Positions 20,101 through 28,464 of a stretch of DNA of 64,000 nucleotides are shown piece by piece. This DNA comes from a virus: positions 1 through 64,000 of the IMG/VR virus record IMGVR_UViG_3300013113_000701. The stretch is one strand, 5' to 3'. The notes below the pieces were generated by a model that was given only the letters and a program-made list of their open reading frames with translations, was not told the origin of the DNA and did no database searches. A program made the position numbers and the translations under genes. How positions within the stretch are numbered: position 1 is the stretch's first letter; every line of letters begins with the position of its first letter.

Positions 20101-23100
20101 CTTTTTAGAAGTACCACCTACAACCGCACCAATTCCTCTGGTAGGAGCCGATGGTTCTGGTTGTGACATTGGTGATGGAGGCGGAGTTGTTTCATTACTT
20201 AAAGTTTCATTCAGCTTGTTTAAGTATCTATCTGCTTCAAACTCCATTGCATTGTTACCAATGAACTTGTCATTAGCCTCAAGTCTTGAATCTACAGTGT
20301 TACGTAAACTAACAATACGCTTTCTTTGCTGCTTGTTAGCTTCCATTTGTTTCTTAAGATCATGAATCCTCTGCGTGTTGTCCTTAATTGCTTGTTCTTT
20401 AGCTTTCTTAGAAGCCTGATATTCTTCCCACGCTTTATCTGTAGCCTCTTGGTATTGCTGACGTAAACTTTCAACGTTAGCATTTTGGAACTTAGGATCT
20501 AATGTTGTATGAACTTTCTGTTGAGCAGAATGATAGTTTCTTCTCGCAGCCTCAATTACTTCATCTTCCTTAGTGAACTTATTCTTCTGACGACGAATAA
20601 CCTCACTTAAAGCGTCAAGTGATGATTGAGTAACCTCCTCATACATAGCGTCATACTGCTTCTTTCTTCTCTGTAAATCTTCATACTCGGCAGCAGTTTC
20701 AATCTCTTCGTTTTCAATATTGGAAGCGACTTTATCTAACTCTTTTAAGATTTCCTTCTTCTGCTTATTGCTCAAGTTTAAATGAGTAATCATTGCCATG
20801 TTAACAGCAACATCCTGATCGTTAAATGTGTTATTAACAATCTGATCATTTAAGTACTCGTAGTTTTTCTTCTGTAAGTCTTTCTCAAAAGCGGGTGAAG
20901 ATTGGTAATCGTATGACTTCTTGTATCCAAGGTAAGTCAACCACGCATCTGCTTTCTTCTTAGACTGAGCTTCAAACTCTTCATAACCATCAAGTGCTTT
21001 GATTTCAGAATCAGAAAGTTTACCAGTTGTAAACTCCTTATCAATCTCAGCAATTCTTTTTTCTATATCTGCTTTCTTCTTTGATAACTCCGATTCAATA
21101 ACCGCATTATCATTTAATGAAAGTTTATTCTCGATATGTTCGAGTGCACCTTTAAGTGAATTCAAAGACATTCTCTCAGTCTGAAGTGGATTAACCATCT
21201 TACCTTCAACATCTTTCATTTCCTGAGCAAGCTTCATTCCTGCCTCATCGACTTGTTTATCGATATCAGATAGAGCTTCCTTAGTGCTCTCAACTCTACT
21301 TCTTAATCTAAATAACTCTTCACCCTTCTGTCTACCGTGCTTGTTGAACTCCTTCATGTATTGAGCTTTGTACTCATCCATTTTCTTAAGGTGCTTCTCA
21401 GCAAACTTACGTTGCTCATCAGTAGACTCAGAGTTGTCTCTAATCTCATTAAGTTGTTCCTCTAATCCTTCAGTCATACCTCTTTGGGCATACCTCAAGA
21501 ATAATCCTTCAAACCTTTGATTCTCAATATCTGCAATTGCAGCTTGATCACCATCCAATACGGCTTTGTTATATTTCTTTCTAAGTTCGTGGTCATTCTT
21601 CAAGAATTCTTCCACGTCTTTCTTAGCCTGGTCACGACCTCCCATTTTTTTCTGGTAGACGTACTCCTCGTATTTTTTCTTCTCAAGTTCGTGAGCAGAT
21701 TTTCTTTGCTCATAAAGCTCAACCTCTTTCTCGTGCTTTTCTTTAGACTTCTCGTATTCAGCATCACTCATAGAACCTCTTGCCCATTCCTGAACTTCTT
21801 TCCTATAGTTCTCCCAGTCCTCTTCCGTTACATACTTCTCCGCTTCCTCCTTAGATGTGTTAGCGTTAATCTTAACATATCTTTCAACAGGATCTAATGG
21901 TTTTCTACCAACAGGTTCAGATGGAGTTTCAGTAAACTCAGGTCTCTCCTCAGTAAACTCACCTGGGTCATTTACAGGATCGATCAATCCAAACTTCTTC
22001 TTACCTGCTTCGATTCCTTTATTGAATGCCTTCACTGTCATGTGTTGGAATGGACCTCCAATAGCACCCATGATTCCTTCAGTGATTCCTTCTTCTGAAG
22101 TTGCATATTCGGCAGCTCTACCAATGTAAGATGAATCATCTTCAACAATACTACCGATCTCTAATGAACCATCTCTTTCATTTTCTTTCTGTAAGAAACC
22201 TGCAGATACTTCTTCAAAAGCTTCACCTGCCGCATCCATTACCCCGGCTTTGAGAATCTCCCGCTTCGATTTATCCATTGCCCCACTAAGAATTCCCTGA
22301 CCTTTAGCCATAGATCTTAATGTGAACATGTCAGTTGCAATGTTTATCTTGTTCTGTCTGATGAAATCTTTAGACTCTCTGTCTGCAATACGTAACGCTT
22401 CTGCATTATCTAATCCATTTCTCAACGCATCATTCATTACATTCTCATGTAACTCTGCAGCCATCATTGTAGATTCAGCATAGTTAGTTGCAGCGGCAGT
22501 ACCAATGCGAGCAATAGCAGCTTCAGTAATATGACCTGCTTTAACCATAGAGTTTAACAATGCAGTACCTCTACCAATAACTTGACCAGCACCAGCACCA
22601 ATACCAGCAAAACCAACTGTAGAATCAACAAGTCCTTGAAGACCTCTCATTGATTGTGCCCACGCACTATCACCATAAATTGGATTGTATTCGTCGTACT
22701 CTTTCTTTTTCTCAGATGCCCATTCGGATAACATGTTAGTGTACCCTTCTTCGAAAGAATTAGTGTATCCAAACCATTGAGGAATGTCAGCTAAGTACCC
22801 AACATTCTCAAGGAAAGTCATTGTACCTTTAGCAATACCACCTTCCACCGCACGATATGCAGATTCATACCATTCTTGGTTTGCTTCAATCTCCTGATTA
22901 ACATCAGTGGAAGTATCAAGTAAGTCTATATCTCTAACTCCATGGGATTCAGCCTCCTTAAATTGAGCATCTGTAATCTCCTTAGTATCAAAGTCTACCG
23001 AGAAATCTTCCTGGGGAGTAGCATCTAATGATTCCTTAACTCCAGATTCGAATTCGTTAACTTCTTGGGCTGCGTTTATACCTTGAGATTCTCCTAAAGA

Positions 23101-23121
23101 TTGATCACCGTGAATTGGCAT
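11152..23121 (-). CDS. Giant virion RNA polymerase fused to zincin-like domain (3,989 aa)
   Basis: This is the largest gene in the window and has no internal stop. Residues ~1-390 are helical with Gly/Ala-rich stretches, ~400-970 are long Lys/Glu coiled coils, and ~980-1130 form a Pro-rich linker. A zincin motif, HEGFHAVLDGY, sits at residues 1814-1818, with EELLAEEFREY downstream as a plausible third metal ligand. The polymerase signature GSDFDIDKMYVM has its DFDID at residues 3125-3129, preceded by the RIPNQG element that plays the part of the beta-prime RxPTL region. DFDID is the metal-binding loop of crAss-like virion RNA polymerases such as phi14:2 gp66, which are ejected and transcribe early genes. 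The zincin may process this or another virion protein. In some relatives these functions are split over several genes. Confidence 0.92.
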   Translation of the reverse strand: MPIHGDQSLGESQGINAAQEVNEFESGVKESLDATPQEDFSVDFDTKEITDAQFKEAESHGVRDIDLLDTSTDVNQEIEANQEWYESAYRAVEGGIAKGTMTFLENVGYLADIPQWFGYTNSFEEGYTNMLSEWASEKKKEYDEYNPIYGDSAWAQSMRGLQGLVDSTVGFAGIGAGAGQVIGRGTALLNSMVKAGHITEAAIARIGTAAATNYAESTMMAAELHENVMNDALRNGLDNAEALRIADRESKDFIRQNKINIATDMFTLRSMAKGQGILSGAMDKSKREILKAGVMDAAGEAFEEVSAGFLQKENERDGSLEIGSIVEDDSSYIGRAAEYATSEEGITEGIMGAIGGPFQHMTVKAFNKGIEAGKKKFGLIDPVNDPGEFTEERPEFTETPSEPVGRKPLDPVERYVKINANTSKEEAEKYVTEEDWENYRKEVQEWARGSMSDAEYEKSKEKHEKEVELYEQRKSAHELEKKKYEEYVYQKKMGGRDQAKKDVEEFLKNDHELRKKYNKAVLDGDQAAIADIENQRFEGLFLRYAQRGMTEGLEEQLNEIRDNSESTDEQRKFAEKHLKKMDEYKAQYMKEFNKHGRQKGEELFRLRSRVESTKEALSDIDKQVDEAGMKLAQEMKDVEGKMVNPLQTERMSLNSLKGALEHIENKLSLNDNAVIESELSKKKADIEKRIAEIDKEFTTGKLSDSEIKALDGYEEFEAQSKKKADAWLTYLGYKKSYDYQSSPAFEKDLQKKNYEYLNDQIVNNTFNDQDVAVNMAMITHLNLSNKQKKEILKELDKVASNIENEEIETAAEYEDLQRRKKQYDAMYEEVTQSSLDALSEVIRRQKNKFTKEDEVIEAARRNYHSAQQKVHTTLDPKFQNANVESLRQQYQEATDKAWEEYQASKKAKEQAIKDNTQRIHDLKKQMEANKQQRKRIVSLRNTVDSRLEANDKFIGNNAMEFEADRYLNKLNETLSNETTPPPSPMSQPEPSAPTRGIGAVVGGTSKKKTPPSTVVQDVEENKGENTVQQVESKPKSKNTRGVRAPHPYIDKLNQARQPKGQDGVTPPPLTEADAPRDQGPAPTFQEAPSPMSFDGVTPPDYSEADSPTPPLPENATPEQLQAAAQAMRDMKDEDSEALASSLSHMSSAEVSTKGKELGEIVPTDFDNSDVIPPVSPAFNEHESRLNSEWEWSFSYQSTSDGIGDENDSGLVDWLETTTDLDKRGYTVRYEIDKGDLSFDFKGSKAALTKYLNGETLTDAELAELPIRTVVYKADGTKLIHGGKEVYGWLKRSSYNFIDNNGEKGESLLKARRDIVNIAKDGGYFESKIRKVGSGKLKSEPTRREDPRQFLDKVKLLVSDGPTLIDQDKSIDDDFGSVGNRGFVFLKTVDANGRPFPLKMNSRRLDPDEVKTILNVLVNYSRDDDHNSPAITEHVSGLTNGELMSLLVYEGKASLLNEYPLNADLKAGTLTFGKKTIPLSKVEENAQEVSEYLATMWRTTNVRMLNSKMDKTFGKDFTWFGQDISVSDMNYNDFLFNDEALSTNASFPNGRLFINPHVITNKAEEWNKVMPKKMYNEKDVAVVRREAAKLGYEAEMVGELYQLTHPTENKTIKTKMVVKSFLNQKAKEKGITLDFSQGKVDTKEVTPPIVDEKSSTTIFDQGPDPLDSVFGEEKPDWRDLGGDPDSSQSPGVQTNVNMDMFRSNSNKATGKDSADESNKDGKTKRVRKRKKDGGNKPDNFDTKGPDAPKYSEITIARRQVNVEKEIKTLRKMLPNVPVNIINGLINVPRGGVAEGKFYNGVVSISDMGNEGVAFHEGFHAVLDGYLSYEERKELFNEARNRFGKNESDLQVEELLAEEFREYMLSRGELKVPSMFKKLYNMLMDIVDLFRSNKSNKVFSRIRRGRFDYTPNFSRSKQVLYSELNGVPSQAMVRDAVSTIAYRVVSFSGVRSMDDTAKAYDNLESVFNDVYNSLLDDADRAEEAGQDEIVENIDIITHEDFDNWDKIVQLTMDELSAYDLTERKDDTDVSEENEEISGELNIKPALLYSGKDNASNNTKLMVAMLREPGAKSQFFGPGFEKLANFATSWRLLEDNLAGIVTTQSKTEMEGMLEALEGLAAKHPEFNELLSQLKADESVVPQYKKTQFYKAFSKQSVLYNNAIVTISGKDYTWKIGNADGQSHAKLLRAEWNEDFKNQFTYGDQVVKKKALRNTLDRFKKLRQHTTNDISAKQRLDPRSYRILSDIFSDLGMDISPESFKLFVSSQKGRTEQQKFYTALEKSITPTLLNTPKNPSTPLEAMLNDGYKYDGENNFITDYSQFNQLALNEGFTKKETLENMVMGPDGNLYWTKSLNNSITKTVSLWKQDPSEMNGLWQSQYHKKSRWLNRFMGSDLDESVYSEGDLTKKTRERLEQFSVEVFLSNRVDDGEDTGTSYTDLNKIDAPIDSINRTLNGVKNKSGLGSVFSPLTLADKSSFYMFSGIPVEKFNISKNGYGNATNVMLEYFLAEAERIAVNVDNDVNVDYYDGASKKMFWFPELSIGTPLAKKLNMYTKDGRVKLDSNEVMNAVKEHISDSIIKRTAEFGQEMRERGIIVKNDKGVEIFNGIDSGIMNYYENNTVVESKMTPIDELLTDYVVNSMISNIEFTMLFAGDPAFYKDLSKRTPSTIATGDDLMHVEGQPKTFNVAVVSDISHDSSLYKDYLAAFEKAGVKNPKTVLKSYLGMDLADAQAYITPERFKSLMIMSGKWEPKHDAVFERLQNGEDVNPEDLLVMQPLKGQHHELRSGIDQIKVPTYLKYSQAVLWDSLVKGTKNEKVLKQMRENEVDELVFKSGIKVGAMDVSDIESVYNGEGSFTPFTLTNANWKLQQDLPAKYEKKEKALLGSQVRKNIKANIQDRAFLVGGKEIDGSKLAEMIDDVEVELSDLGKKEFNKKYGVVDGKITNIEPIYRHLEDKFKKDRVDNNVLGQLEAKVDLDLIFQYKEKIEQELFAELNKATVKLTSPGGSFIQISGAGFTGLKKFDAGQINRNGIIPLQDIDSFQGPRKGKDGTIAADVMIPFKAVRNIPGWEKMSSDQLKDALGDTVQNLIGYRIPNQGMSSIDLLNVVGILPPSAGDSMVVYDEITGKTGSDFDIDKMYVMMHHTAWNKNTKKLERITDENLNHFPGVKKDYASFQKKALENKRMELWGAVLSSPDTFIDLVTPLDSEWFKNDAYYVSLLGNPEDHDEFLEFSGVPSMESYIEQSNTSKYEMAAKFYKNKKGSSLEFASPLTQLLIKEQNTAGNAGVGQTANHLAHHILLQQVGEAMTLNQNGDKITEVISAWLNAYVDNAKEPYISLINNNTFTANTVFYMLRQGYDPKFVNRLMSQPIIKEYVGNHFNSESKLVKPTWRKQKYTSYSFKVDDTENISYKENKASVIIKPKHGQTGIVNAFDKTILDRGYSISKKPMHLNLSALNEYTVEDLEKSLLSENENDQIGLLLMFEGIRQNAKQFNDMVRASKFDTDGAGSSNVENFTTRMLVDKVINENKNAQAYEKIIKDTFVGGMMKNSHRTANDIFGDLFMSGSKAAVNNLTVINSMIGGDGTNLDVNSKIVKDFYSYVYSGAMGDSNITNMFYGNKSMAHKVRMFKDKYPSNKLLSKLRTILNTKEGPSFVTFPSSKKKDRSEIDDLWLSWEELLTDETSFTNKAGETYTTKQFAEDLVKYAFAASGFNKNINSFFDLIPHTYMRGDLGSGPSFNGIMNSIKKDLNKHAMQSSFIDQFFRHNWMNKDIVPSYSSENNDMFRTISSKYPKTHGFRIDADKTPSSMMVKNIEGDLDPKQYVRLNFKKGAKNLYKYAGRKGDDLYFERVTPLGMSEKGNVIKEYSYDNQVGESHVNTSHSFDTSKMKSELKLDTQAVYYGVNFGVANTVNIGEETSEGFKVRDTQYLDNEFVVEEYTNNRGEAKYKVVSYTNRGTENEKSRTVVREFDTKEEALASAKGVVGSMTKVDLLLALSSEC

Positions 23122-23181
23122 ATTGAATATTTTTAAGTGTAGGACACTAATATACTCAAAAATGCATTGTTATCATATTAA

Positions 23182-26100
23182 TCAACCATGATCATGATCG
23201 TGAGTAAACTCACCAATCGACCAATGCCACCATTCGTTCGGGTGTTGTTTAAATCCAGCATCTCTCAACGCTTGGAAAACAACCTCATTCTTCATAGAAG
23301 CAATCTGCTGTAAGTCAATTGCTTGACCATGTGAGTGGAAAGATTTAGAACCCGCTTGCTTTGGGGGTTTTGATTTAATCTTCTGACCGTTCTTCGTGTA
23401 GTAACCCTTTGAGTTGTACTCTTTTAACTGAGCCTTGTACTCATTGTATGCTTTAACTTTAACATCTGAAGAAACATAGTTATCTGCAATCTTGATATCA
23501 ACACCCTGGTCTTTCAACTTAGTGTTAGCAACAATCAATGCATCAGCAACTGGTTTCTTTAGCTTTACATCATTCCCATAGAAATCTTTAATGGGAACAG
23601 TAGTGAACTTAGCATCCTTATAGATTACTTGTTCATTACTTTTTTTTTTTAAAGCTTCTTCAGCTTCTTTCTTTTTAGTATAAGCATCACTACCTACCGG
23701 ATCATCTGTCCGACCCATTCCACCAGTTTCCATAGTGAATGGTTTAGACTCTTGTTGAGGTGCACCAACTCTTTGGATTGATTCAACCTTACGTCTTAAA
23801 TACAATTTGGCAATGTCATGGTTAGACATACCTGCGTACTTTTGCTTTTGAGCTTCCGAAATATTACCGTCAAGAATAGACTGGTATGTTAAAAGAACAT
23901 TCGCAGCCTGATCATTTGGAATCTCAATCCTATCAAGAGTGGTATTTCCTTTAGGGCCTGGGATATAAAGTCCCAATTTACGTGGGTTAATAGAAACATT
24001 GTAGTTTCCATTTGTAGCTAATGCATCATCGAATGTTGCACCATCATCATCCATTAAACCTCTCTTTTTACTATGAATGGAAACACCTAATTCAGGATCA
24101 CCAGCCGGAGCGTACTCCAGGTATCCCATCTTAGCTGCTTGAACATCACCCCATAATTTCATCTTAGCTTGCTGAGTCTTAGTCAATTTAAGCTCACCTT
24201 CACCTATACCTAAAGTATTTTCAGTACCCTTACCTCCAATATTGATAGGCATTCTAAACTTCTTACCTGTTTTAGAATCAGAGAATACCACTTCCATGTT
24301 ACCAGTAACAGGATCAACAACATCTGTAAACATACCAGACTTTAAGATACCGGCTTTGATACCCTCTACTTCGTTTGGTTTTAATTTACCATATGTCTTT
24401 GTGATATAATCACCAAGTCTAACTTCCTTACCTGTACCATCTAACATTTTCATGTTTGCAACAGCCTCAGCTTTAGGTTTTAAGAAGTCTTTGTATAACT
24501 TATCAGATGATAATATACCATCTTCGTATTTACCAGTATCACGGTTATAAACCTTAACATTAGTTTGATTACTCTCAGGTATAGAAATAGATCCACCCTT
24601 CATCCTGTTTGTAAGGATTGCGTTTATCTTATTCTTGTAATAATCATCATCTCCCTTCTTGCCAAGTATATCTCTACTACTCTCTAAGTTCTCAAACATC
24701 TCAGCCATCTTAATGAACTCAGGTGATTTTGTGAACTTAGATTTATCATCACTGGCGTTGTAATGTTTGATTTCATTCAACACCTGCTTGGCCTTATAGT
24801 TCTTACCGCCTGCTGTGAAGAAAGTAGGATCGTCTTCAAATATAATCTGCTTTAAATCAGTCATATAATCAGCATCAATCTCCATACCTTCATGCTTCTT
24901 AGCGTAATACGCATCGATTGCATTGATCAATCCTGTTTCATTTTGCTTAACTGCATTCTCTGATGCTACAACAATACCTGCAGACTTAAGTTGTTGTTCT
25001 GCCTCCTCAAACAACTGGTTTCGTCTAAGGATATTCTTATATGAAGCTTTAGCCTTATCTCTGAATATCTTTTGTTGCGCTGAGTTACCATTAAATAGTG
25101 AATTGGTAGAGCTAATGTCATCTGCGGTCGCTACGAACTTGATGAAATCATTATAATTCTCATCTGTAGGTTTGCCATCCTTACCAACTTCAACACCATG
25201 ATCTGTCATCCACTTGGCAATATTGGATTCAAAAGCTTCTTTATTCTCAGCAGTTGTACCATGTGGTACATTATTCTTGAAGTAGATATCTTTAAGTGTA
25301 CCATTAACTAAGTTTTTACCTTCATTGGCATTGTTAGTCATTATGGTATTCAATGGATCATCTACAATATCTTTATCTTCGTCTACGAATTCCGCATTCG
25401 GATCGTATTGGAAAGAATCCATCTTAGATATCTTAGGAGTAACAGGAGTGTACTTCTTTTTCTTCTTTGCTTTCTCTTTTGCAGCAGTTGTCTCTTTGGC
25501 TTTGATTCTATTCTTTTCCTCCACGTATGCATTCGCATCCAATCCACTAAACATTTGAGCAAATCTATAATCTGCAAAATCTTGTTTAGTCATGTTTGGT
25601 TGCTTTACAGCATACTCGGATTCAACCATAGCCTGGAACTCAGGATGATTTTTCATCATACCTGAAAGCTGACGAATTCTTTCCTTAGAAACATCTCCTT
25701 TATCTTCAAATCCTGTTATAAGTAATCCTTGCTTATCATCAATATTAACATAAGCGTTAGAATCTTTATCCAGTTTCAACTGGGATATCATAGTTTGAGC
25801 TGTCTTTTGGAGCTCTGAAACATCATATAAAATAGGATCTCCCACTTGACCACCATGAACAACACCACCAATTGTGTTGTAATCATCTTCAAGTTTATTA
25901 GCCCACGCGACTTTCATGTCACCGCCCATCTTAGAATCCTGGATTGCTTTCAAGTTATCAGCCATCTTCTTCTTTTGAACAAGAGCTTCTGCACCAAGAC
26001 CTGTCTTGATCCACTTATTATAAGCACCTGAAGCATTAACGATTTCACGATTTAACTTACGCCAATCACCGTCAGCTTCCTTCAAGGCATTATCAACAGT

Positions 26101-26334
26101 AGTCTGAATAGTACCCATTTGTTCCGCCATCAATGGATTATCAGCCTTCAATAACCTCTCACCCATCTTCTGATTTAAAACATCCCAGTTGTTCTGAACT
26201 GTGTCAAACTTCTTTTGTTCAGCTTCAGCTTTACGCTGCATTAGTTCAAAAGGAGCAGGAACATATTGATCAACATATGTTTGAACGTATTGATCTTTAA
26301 CCGGACTCTCAAATCTATTGATACCCTTACCCAT
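23182..26334 (-). CDS. Virion protein with C-terminal M15 (VanY-like) peptidase, 1,050 aa
   Basis: Most of the protein is charged and helical, with a coiled coil near the N-terminus (MQRKAEAEQKKFD). The last ~130 residues form a D-Ala-D-Ala carboxypeptidase-type M15 domain: SFHSHGQAIDL supplies His1002 and Asp1007 (SxHxxGxAxD pattern), and EWWHW supplies Glu1034 and His1037. These are the expected zinc ligands and general base. Next to the polymerase-bearing giant gene, it is probably a virion-associated peptidoglycan enzyme that opens the wall during DNA entry. The active site lies at the extreme C-terminus, with only a His/Asp-rich tail (THDHDHG) after it. Confidence 0.9.
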   Translation of the reverse strand: MGKGINRFESPVKDQYVQTYVDQYVPAPFELMQRKAEAEQKKFDTVQNNWDVLNQKMGERLLKADNPLMAEQMGTIQTTVDNALKEADGDWRKLNREIVNASGAYNKWIKTGLGAEALVQKKKMADNLKAIQDSKMGGDMKVAWANKLEDDYNTIGGVVHGGQVGDPILYDVSELQKTAQTMISQLKLDKDSNAYVNIDDKQGLLITGFEDKGDVSKERIRQLSGMMKNHPEFQAMVESEYAVKQPNMTKQDFADYRFAQMFSGLDANAYVEEKNRIKAKETTAAKEKAKKKKKYTPVTPKISKMDSFQYDPNAEFVDEDKDIVDDPLNTIMTNNANEGKNLVNGTLKDIYFKNNVPHGTTAENKEAFESNIAKWMTDHGVEVGKDGKPTDENYNDFIKFVATADDISSTNSLFNGNSAQQKIFRDKAKASYKNILRRNQLFEEAEQQLKSAGIVVASENAVKQNETGLINAIDAYYAKKHEGMEIDADYMTDLKQIIFEDDPTFFTAGGKNYKAKQVLNEIKHYNASDDKSKFTKSPEFIKMAEMFENLESSRDILGKKGDDDYYKNKINAILTNRMKGGSISIPESNQTNVKVYNRDTGKYEDGILSSDKLYKDFLKPKAEAVANMKMLDGTGKEVRLGDYITKTYGKLKPNEVEGIKAGILKSGMFTDVVDPVTGNMEVVFSDSKTGKKFRMPINIGGKGTENTLGIGEGELKLTKTQQAKMKLWGDVQAAKMGYLEYAPAGDPELGVSIHSKKRGLMDDDGATFDDALATNGNYNVSINPRKLGLYIPGPKGNTTLDRIEIPNDQAANVLLTYQSILDGNISEAQKQKYAGMSNHDIAKLYLRRKVESIQRVGAPQQESKPFTMETGGMGRTDDPVGSDAYTKKKEAEEALKKKSNEQVIYKDAKFTTVPIKDFYGNDVKLKKPVADALIVANTKLKDQGVDIKIADNYVSSDVKVKAYNEYKAQLKEYNSKGYYTKNGQKIKSKPPKQAGSKSFHSHGQAIDLQQIASMKNEVVFQALRDAGFKQHPNEWWHWSIGEFTHDHDHG

Positions 26335-26339
26335 GCTTA

Positions 26340-28463
26340 TTATTTTTTATAGTTCTTGTACTTAACTCCAACAAAAGGATTGTTAGGGTCATATCCGAAA
26401 TCACCTGTTCCAACCATACCAACAGTTCCCATTTGCATCATGTTTCGCTTTTTATCACGATCCATCATATAACGTTTCTGTTCGTCCAGTTGAGCAAACT
26501 TACTAACATCGGACATTGCTTCATCCATATATCTTTGTCTCGCAGCTTCAGCTTGATCGTCGAAAGTATCATATTGATTAGCAAGTTGCAAGTTACTCAT
26601 TTCTGCTTGATTCATAAGTGCTACATTCTGAGCATCTACATTATCTTGACGTTGAGCTTCTCTTTCGTTGATACCTTCCATTTGGTTTAAGTATCTACTA
26701 CCTATCTGATTTTGATATGCTTGTTGTTGACCAACAGATAATCCTTTACCTCTAAGTTGTTGAGTTGCATAATTTCTTTGCTCAGTGGTTGCACGACGAT
26801 CTGATGCAGATCTATCTTCGTACTCATAACGATCTGGAGTATAGAAACGTCTCTCAACAGGATCTATAGCTTCAGAACCCTTAGCTATTTTATTAGCAAC
26901 CGATGCATACTTCAATGGATTATTATGCTCGTCTATGTTGTGAATTTCTTCCCAAGCCTCGGCACTTCTCAACTCAGCCTCCGTTGGTTCCTTTTCCCTC
27001 TCACCTGCAGTATATTCTCCAGTTTCCGGATCAATGTATCCTTTTACATTTCCAGAATCATCATAAACAGTAGAACCATCATCTCCTAACGTTCCATTTC
27101 TAAGTGGATCGAATTGTTCCTGGGCTTCAGGAGAGAGAACCTCACTTGGTGATGCTTCGTACTGCCTTACCTGTGGAGTATTTGTCACAGCGGATTTGTC
27201 TGCAATCGGTTGATGTGTAGGGTGTTGTGGTTGAACTTTTGGAGTTGTGTCAGTTTCCGTGGCAGAAAAGAATGCAGCCGTTTTAGGACCCCAATTAACA
27301 CTACGATCTGAATCACCTTTTCCAAGAGAACCCTCTGGGATATCAATACCTCTCGCTTCAGCTTCTTTAGAAACATCTGTAAATTTTAAGTTATTCTCTT
27401 CAGCATATTTCTTGATAGTATCTTCATCCCAAGATTTACCTCTATCGAATAATACATCCCATGCACTACCTTGATTTATATCAGGTGCACCATCTTTCTT
27501 CTGTTGCATTGAACCACTACCAGTCACAACTGAACCAGTTTGACCTTGTGTGTTCTTACCTATGTCAGCAGCAGCTTCTGCTGGATTCTCATCACTAACA
27601 GGTACTCTATAGATATTTGGATTGGCTGCAGTAATAGTTGGATCATCAGCAAAAGAATGAACCATGTCCATTGCTTCTGTATCTGTCATCCTTCTTAACT
27701 GCCTACGAGATAAATTAATACCTGATGTTTCCATCAACTGCTTAAGTTGTGCTTTTGGATTGTCGGCTTCGCCACCTTTAAATCCATCAGGGTATTCTTT
27801 ATTCGTATCACTATTGTAACCATAATCCTCATCAGTAGGAAGTTTGTCTCTCTTCTTATCTAAATACTTTTTAGCTCGGGAATCCCCATTTAGTTTATAC
27901 TTCTTGATTGCTCCCATAATTCTATTGTATTCTTTCTCACTATTCTGAGTTGGAAAGATGATATCATCCTTCTCAAGATTATTAACAACATGTCCACCGT
28001 CCTCATGACGTTGGCTTCCTTTTGCTATATTCTTAATGTTATAGTTTTTATCGACATGGATCTCACCAATACCATTTGGGGAACCAGATCCATCACCTTC
28101 GATCTCAACAACCTCTGCAGATTCAACATTGTCGTATCTACCTTTTTTGTTCATACCATAACGAGCCTGGGCTCTAACTAAAGTATTCTCACGAAAATCA
28201 CGACCTTCAAGATTATCAACGAATTCTCTCTGACTATCGGTAATGACTTTGCGTTCTTCTTCCAGACGTAATCCTTTCTTCTGTCCAGCTACTCCAAGTG
28301 CAAGACCTCCTACAGCTCCTGCTGCTGTACCCCATGGTCCAAATTGTGAACCAATTTGAGCACCTTGTGCCATTGCGCTCGTGGCACCCATTGCCATATC
28401 TAAGTCACTTCTTACATCTGTCTCTTCTAATTTCTGAACCCCGTATACATTACCTTGTGCCAT
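26340..28463 (-). CDS. Virion-associated ejection/cargo protein candidate, 707 aa
   Basis: The N-terminus contains a Gly/Ala-rich segment that could enter membranes (residues 30-60: GAQIGSQFGPWGTAAGAVGGLALGVAG), a feature of phage internal and pore-forming proteins. The middle has GEIHVDKNYN, HEDGGHVV and DDIIFPTQNS, a pattern I associate with virion proteins of Bacteroidetes phages. Pro- and Glu-rich linkers (about 400-500) and a Gln-rich helical C-terminus follow. It is followed in transcription by the M15 protein (5-base gap). Delivery or assembly of the ejected complex is likely but unproven. Confidence 0.75.
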   Translation of the reverse strand: MAQGNVYGVQKLEETDVRSDLDMAMGATSAMAQGAQIGSQFGPWGTAAGAVGGLALGVAGQKKGLRLEEERKVITDSQREFVDNLEGRDFRENTLVRAQARYGMNKKGRYDNVESAEVVEIEGDGSGSPNGIGEIHVDKNYNIKNIAKGSQRHEDGGHVVNNLEKDDIIFPTQNSEKEYNRIMGAIKKYKLNGDSRAKKYLDKKRDKLPTDEDYGYNSDTNKEYPDGFKGGEADNPKAQLKQLMETSGINLSRRQLRRMTDTEAMDMVHSFADDPTITAANPNIYRVPVSDENPAEAAADIGKNTQGQTGSVVTGSGSMQQKKDGAPDINQGSAWDVLFDRGKSWDEDTIKKYAEENNLKFTDVSKEAEARGIDIPEGSLGKGDSDRSVNWGPKTAAFFSATETDTTPKVQPQHPTHQPIADKSAVTNTPQVRQYEASPSEVLSPEAQEQFDPLRNGTLGDDGSTVYDDSGNVKGYIDPETGEYTAGEREKEPTEAELRSAEAWEEIHNIDEHNNPLKYASVANKIAKGSEAIDPVERRFYTPDRYEYEDRSASDRRATTEQRNYATQQLRGKGLSVGQQQAYQNQIGSRYLNQMEGINEREAQRQDNVDAQNVALMNQAEMSNLQLANQYDTFDDQAEAARQRYMDEAMSDVSKFAQLDEQKRYMMDRDKKRNMMQMGTVGMVGTGDFGYDPNNPFVGVKYKNYKK

Positions 28464-28464
28464 A

